Shown here piece after piece: positions 27,312-30,934 of a stretch of 30,934 bases of DNA. The stretch spans positions 1 through 30,934 of the forward strand of contig JANBTH010000143.1 of assembly GCA_027578815.1 (NCBI GenBank). Direction: 5' to 3'. The notes under the pieces were generated by a model that had not been told where the DNA came from, made no database searches, and was given only the letters and a program-made list of their open reading frames with translations. How positions within the stretch are numbered: the first letter of the stretch is position 1; each line of letters starts with the position of its first letter. Both the position numbers and the translations under genes were made by a program. The stretch comes from Coemansia sp. RSA 1804. Taxonomy: Eukaryota > Kickxellomycota > Kickxellomycetes > Kickxellales > Kickxellaceae.

Positions 27312-28990
27312 ATGGTCATTAATTTGAACGATGTGATATCGGCCGAAAACCAATTATACACCTACTACTACCTCCGTCTGTGCGCCTGCGTGATTCTGGT
27401 GCTGATCGGGGGGCTTCTTGCAGGTAACTTTTCCAGTATTGTCAACTATTTGTCAGTAGCTGGAATATGCTGATGATGATGATGATGAGCAATTCATCCG
27501 CCGCTTTGTTAATATATACAACACTATATCCAACACAAAGGGTATCCCTTATAAATTGCATGTCAGTAATTGATTGTAGGACTCACGATTGGCTACATGT
27601 CGCTGGACGAGATCAATCTTGCCGTTCTGGCAATCTCTGGCAATGCAAAGCAGCGACAGTACGCCAAGCGAATCCAGCCGCTTCGCAAGAACGGGCACTG
27701 GCTCCTAGTGACACTGTTGCTGGGAAACACGGTGGTCAACGAGACGCTCCCTATCGTGATGCACTCGATTCTCGGGGGCGGCGGACTGGCATCGATTGTG
27801 ATCTCAACGAGCCTGATCTTCCTGTTTGGCGAGATCATCCCACAGGCGCTGTGTACACGGTTTGGTCTTGCAATTGGTGCGTTCTTTGCGTACCCTGTAA
27901 AGATACTGCAGCTGGCACTCTCGCCCCTGGGGTATCCAATTGCGCTGCTCCTGGACCATATCCTGGGAGCCGGACACTCGCTCGTGTACAAGAAGCCGCA
28001 GCTCAAGGAGCTCGTGTCGCTGAGTAATGCGGAGAACGGCGGCACCCTCAGTGCTGACGAAGTGACTGTCATACGCGGGGCGCTTGACCTAAGCGACAAG
28101 CTGGTCGAGGACGTGATGACCGATTTGGACAATGTCTACATGGTGGATATTGGCAGTCTGCTGGACCGCCGCCTGCTCACCGAGATGTTGCGCAAGGGAT
28201 ATAGCCGTGTACCGGTGTTCTGCGTGGACAGACAGAACATTGTAGGCGTTCTTCTGGTAAAGTCGTTGATCTTGCTTGATCCAGACGACTGCGCTCCGCT
28301 GACGCAGGCAAAGATCAACTCCATTCCACGCGTCACGGTCAACACGTCGCTGTTTGATATTCTCAACATCTTCCAGAATGGCGGCAGCCATATGGCCGTG
28401 GTCACTGGCCCACCCTTGCTGCAGAACTCGCAGTCTGCGTCACTCTGCAATGGTCGCAACACAAGCTACAGCGAGCCAGGACTGCCAGGACCCATTTGTT
28501 CCACGCGGTGCATGGCAGACGCAATGACGCCAGATGCAGCCACGCTGTATCCTCCGCACCACAGCCAGACATGCGAGCAGCAGCAGCAGCAAGACCGCGC
28601 ATTCAAGAACAAAGACCCTGCAACAGCAAGCAGCAGCGCAAGTGCGCATACGGTGAAAGCCGCCAACAGTGGCAACGGCAGCAGCAGCAGCTGTGCGGAT
28701 TACGCGCCTATTGGCATTATTACGCTGGAGGACGTGATTGAGGAGCTTATCCAGGAGGAGATCATTGACGAAACAGATGTGTTTGTGGATATCCGGAAGC
28801 GCATCAAGGTAGTCCGTGCTGCAAGCGGCGCGTACGGTAGCAACAGGTATCAGTATCAGGCAATTGGAGAGAGCGGCGATGCAAAACCCTCGCCTGCTTC
28901 GGCCGATGCGGCAACACAGCGTGCGCTCGATAGTCCGCACGACCTGCTGAACAAGGCGCTGCTGAGACACCACCACAAGAGTCAACAGCT

Positions 28991-29029
<39 letters not shown>

Positions 29030-29243
29030 TTGTGCGGAAGATGGCTGCATTGACCCGCCCTTGTTAAGCAGCGGCGAATGCAGCGGCGGTCATGTAGAGT
29101 GCTTCTTGCAAGAAACAACAACGCCCTCGGCTGGAACAGACGCGGCGGCTGCATGTGCCGTTGCTGTTGTCGGCAGCGGGGCTTCGAGCGCCAAAAGCCC
29201 CTCCTGCGTGGCTCGTAGTTTAGCGTCCATACGCACAATCTGA
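27312..29243 (+). CDS. CNNM/Mam3-type DUF21-CBS metal transporter (two exons)
   Basis: Exon 1 (27312-27423) gives MVINLNDVISAENQLYTYYY and most of TM1; the intron is 27424-27579; exon 2 runs 27580-29243. The joined product is 591 residues. The join restores GGLLAGLTIGYMSLDEINL, the conserved start of the CNNM DUF21 membrane domain, which exon 2 alone would lack. DUF21 spans ~20-175 and includes FGEIIPQALCTRFGLAIGA, the family's conserved loop. A Bateman module follows: CBS1 (VEDVMTDLDNVYMVD, RKGYSRVPVFCVD) from ~210, and CBS2, interrupted by a ~100-residue Gln/Ser-rich insert (~315-412) before APIGIITLEDVIEELIQEEI. The C-terminal ~145 residues are disordered, with Q509-521. Yeast Mam3 and animal CNNMs act in Mg/Mn homeostasis at vacuolar or plasma membranes. 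A vacuolar role here is inference. Confidence 0.88.
27424..27579 (+). other. Spliceosomal intron in the CNNM gene
   Basis: 156 nt, donor G|GTAACT and acceptor TTGTAG|GA, phase 1, so the glycine codon GGA is split. It contains in-frame stops, is AT-richer than both exons and carries a (TGA)n run at 27471-27488. It is the only intron I can place in this window. Confidence 0.85.
28992..29030 (+). repeat. (CAG)12CAA polyglutamine repeat
   Basis: Twelve CAG and one CAA codon encode 13 glutamines (residues 509-521) in the disordered C-terminal tail of the CNNM protein. A pure codon run like this is expected to vary in length between strains. Confidence 0.9.
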
Positions 29244-29545
29244 AGGCGAATGAATGCTGATAACCTTTCTTTTTAGCTTTTTCTCTTTTTCTCTTTTACA
29301 TCATAAGTGAAGCTCAGATAGGTGTGATCAATAAGAAAGCGATGAATTGGTTTGCGTCATCACTTGGTGTAAAAACGACCAAACCCCCTTTTCTGGCATG
29401 CTTGTGGCTCCAGAAAAAAATGGAAAGATGGAATGAATGCGTCCCCCGTTTTCACTCTTTATTCTAACAAACAATATTATAATTCTTTTTGCCTTCTTTT
29501 TTTCTGGAAAAATCTTTTGCATTTGCTTCAAACCAAGCACATTCA
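29244..29545. other. Intergenic region between CNNM and RING-H2 genes
   Basis: 302 bp. The first ~60 bp are T/C-rich and probably the 3' end of the CNNM gene. The last ~100 bp are AT-rich (TATTCTAACAAACAATATTATAATTC near 29460) and probably the RING-gene promoter and leader. Nothing else is seen. Confidence 0.5.
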
Positions 29546-30205
29546 ATGGCATCGTACCACACAGAGCTGGGACTAAAAGAAGAGGATTCGGGCAGAAGCA
29601 GCAGAGCGGCGGGGCCTAGCGGGCGACTGGGCGGGGGGCGGTGGGTGAACCAGGCGGTGGATGACTTTATGACGATGGAGTCCAACCGACCGACGCCGGT
29701 GTCAGCGATGGCTGCGCCGGAGCGGTTCCTCAGCGTGGCCCGCATGTACAGCGACTTTGTCGAGGAGAGAGGAGCAGACAGCGCAGCCAGCACTTCCAGC
29801 CACCAGCAGTTTCTGGAGTCCCTGATCATGCAGCTGTATGAGGAGGCCAATGCGGCATCCACGGGTCCTCCGCCGGCTTCGCGCGAGTTCATCCGCACAC
29901 TCCCTGTGGTGAGTCGGAGCCAGTGTCAGGGCGGCGCCTCCGTCAGCTGCACCATATGTAATGAGGAGGCGTTTCCAGATAGCGGCCGAGAGCAGGCCAA
30001 GCCGGCGTCGGAGGACTCGGTGACCAGGCTGCCGTGCAAGCATTACTACCACAGAGAGTGCGTCAAGCCCTGGCTGGAGCTGCACAACACGTGTCCAATG
30101 TGTCGCTTTGAGGTTCCTTCGGACGATCCGCAATGGCTGGAGAAGAAGCGGGAGGACGAGCAGCGCAGTGCTGCTGAAATCAAAGACATGATGATGTTTG
30201 GATAG
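29546..30205 (+). CDS. RING-H2 E3 ubiquitin ligase (RNF126/RNF115-like)
   Basis: A 219-residue protein from the ATG at 29546 (MASYHTELGLKEED). The frame is open 19 codons further upstream, but without an ATG. The RING-H2 domain spans residues ~135-188: CTIC (C135, C138), a long loop, then LPCKHYYHRECVKPWLELHNTCPMC in two parts, giving the C-x-H-x2-H-x2-C-x10-C-x2-C second half. A PPASREFIRTLP segment sits just before it, as in RNF126/BCA2-type ligases (PPAS...I..LP). The region from ~20 to 110 is low complexity and holds no N-terminal zinc finger of the RNF126 kind, so it may be a shorter RNF181-like member. The C-terminus is charged and helical. The role is transferring ubiquitin from an E2 to unknown substrates. 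Confidence 0.88.
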   Translation: MASYHTELGLKEEDSGRSSRAAGPSGRLGGGRWVNQAVDDFMTMESNRPTPVSAMAAPERFLSVARMYSDFVEERGADSAASTSSHQQFLESLIMQLYEEANAASTGPPPASREFIRTLPVVSRSQCQGGASVSCTICNEEAFPDSGREQAKPASEDSVTRLPCKHYYHRECVKPWLELHNTCPMCRFEVPSDDPQWLEKKREDEQRSAAEIKDMMMFG

Positions 30206-30934
30206 CTCCTCGCTCACTCGCTCGCTCCACCTTGCTCTTTTCCTCTTTCTCTGTACTGTCCTCTCTTTCTTTCTTTCTTTTTTCTTTTCAAGAGCAAGAG
30301 CAAAAAACGTGAGCCACAACATCATGTGTTGAATGAGTTCTTTAGGCAAAGAAAAGAGAAATTAGACTTTTAGGCTTTTGCTAGTTGGCCTTGTTCATCT
30401 AATGCAGAAATAGCACCACCAAGTAAGAAGGACAACGAAATCCGTAGGGCTATGAAACCCGCCACTGCTGCTGCTATTGCTGCTACGGATGGTTTTCTTC
30501 CACCAGATCTCTCTCTCTCTCTGATACCGGATTCCGCTAGATACGCCCAGATTCGTGGAAGTGGGCGGATGCGGATGGCACCGCCAAGAGCCGCAACATT
30601 TCCGGCATCTCACTTTCCACATTCCACACCCACATCTCCACTGTTAAGTAGTAAGTGCTCTTGGGCTTGGCTTGATCCCGCCCATCCCAAAAAAGGATGT
30701 GTGTGGTGCAGGTGCATGTTTTGTGAAGCAGATTCACCATTGGCTGCATGCTGAAAAATAAAAGTTTCGTGCAACACTGCAAATCTCGCACCACTTCCAC
30801 ATACATATGCGCGGCAATGGAGGGGAAAAAAGGAAGGACGAAAAAGCAGGCTTTCTCTCTCCTCCTGAAATCCGAAGCCGTTTCCTTTTCTCTTTCTGAC
30901 ATTGAAATCCAACAAAAGATCATCTGTCTTCCAA
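30206..30934. other. Right-end region: RING-gene 3' end and a possible first exon
   Basis: Begins with C/T-rich sequence including (TTTC)n at 30264-30280. An ATG at 30452 opens 66 codons (MKPATAAAIAATDGFLPPDL...) up to a perfect donor-like GTAAGT at 30651-30656. A (TC)n run lies at 30508-30522 inside that ORF. If real, this is the first exon of a gene beyond the window. The peptide shows no motif, so I do not call it a CDS. Confidence 0.35.

Noticed and set aside
27467..28027. 186-codon ORF overlapping the CNNM intron and exon 2
   Set aside because: Out of frame with the DUF21 domain and covers the intron. No motif.
1..30934. tRNA, rRNA, snRNA, CRISPR array, prophage or intact transposon
   Set aside because: By eye, no B-box-like GGTTCRANNCC with a partner arm, no regularly spaced repeats with spacers, no terminal inverted repeats with a transposase and no reverse transcriptase motif. 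A tRNAscan/Infernal and RepeatMasker run would settle this.

Overview
The window looks like a stretch of a fungal nuclear chromosome, most likely from an early-diverging lineage; a zoopagomycete of the Kickxellales type is my best guess. The reasons are: a BEM2-type RasGEF/RhoGAP polarity protein and a Gos1-type SNARE (eukaryotic, fungal set); a GH19 (not only GH18) chitinase with a fungal-type chitin-binding module; a cobalamin adenosyltransferase, absent from most Dikarya but reported from early-branching fungi; GC-rich, nearly intron-free coding regions separated by AT-rich spacers; and TATA-like boxes and AATAAA signals. The lineage call is inference; no rRNA or tRNA is present to confirm it.

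Layout, left to right. 1-221 (-): 5' end of a cobalamin adenosyltransferase (MMAB type), running off the window. 372-1844 (-): importin-alpha-like ARM-repeat protein. 1845-4250: 2.4 kb AT-rich spacer with a probable frameshifted small gene at 2922-3129. 4251-5618 (+): secreted GH19 chitinase. 5945-7252 (+): GATA-finger regulator. 7349-8089 (-): Golgi Qb-SNARE Gos1/GOSR1. 8090-9482: spacer. 9483-10607 (+): secreted GDSL/SGNH esterase. 10796-11281 (-): four-TM protein of unknown family. 12490-12975 and 13576-13998 (+): two small four-TM proteins that are diverged tandem paralogs of each other. 14105-23581 (-): a 3158-residue BEM2-like RhoGAP in one uninterrupted exon, filling nearly a third of the window. 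23582-27311: 3.7 kb spacer between divergent genes. 27312-29243 (+): CNNM/Mam3-type DUF21-CBS transporter, with one 156-nt intron that I place from the sequence. 29546-30205 (+): RING-H2 ubiquitin ligase. 30206-30934: spacer or start of a further gene.

The genes do not form one pathway. They are ordinary fungal housekeeping and cell-surface genes: nuclear import, Golgi trafficking, Rho-controlled polarity, metal homeostasis, ubiquitination and cell-wall or substrate hydrolysis. I see no operon-like defence system, CRISPR array, prophage or intact transposon. The parts closest to 'undescribed' are the tandem four-TM family at 12.5-14.0 kb (with an unrelated-looking four-TM gene beside it), the frameshifted gene at 2.9 kb, and the unusually large BEM2-like protein with an extra N-terminal PH-like region and two RasGEF-like segments.
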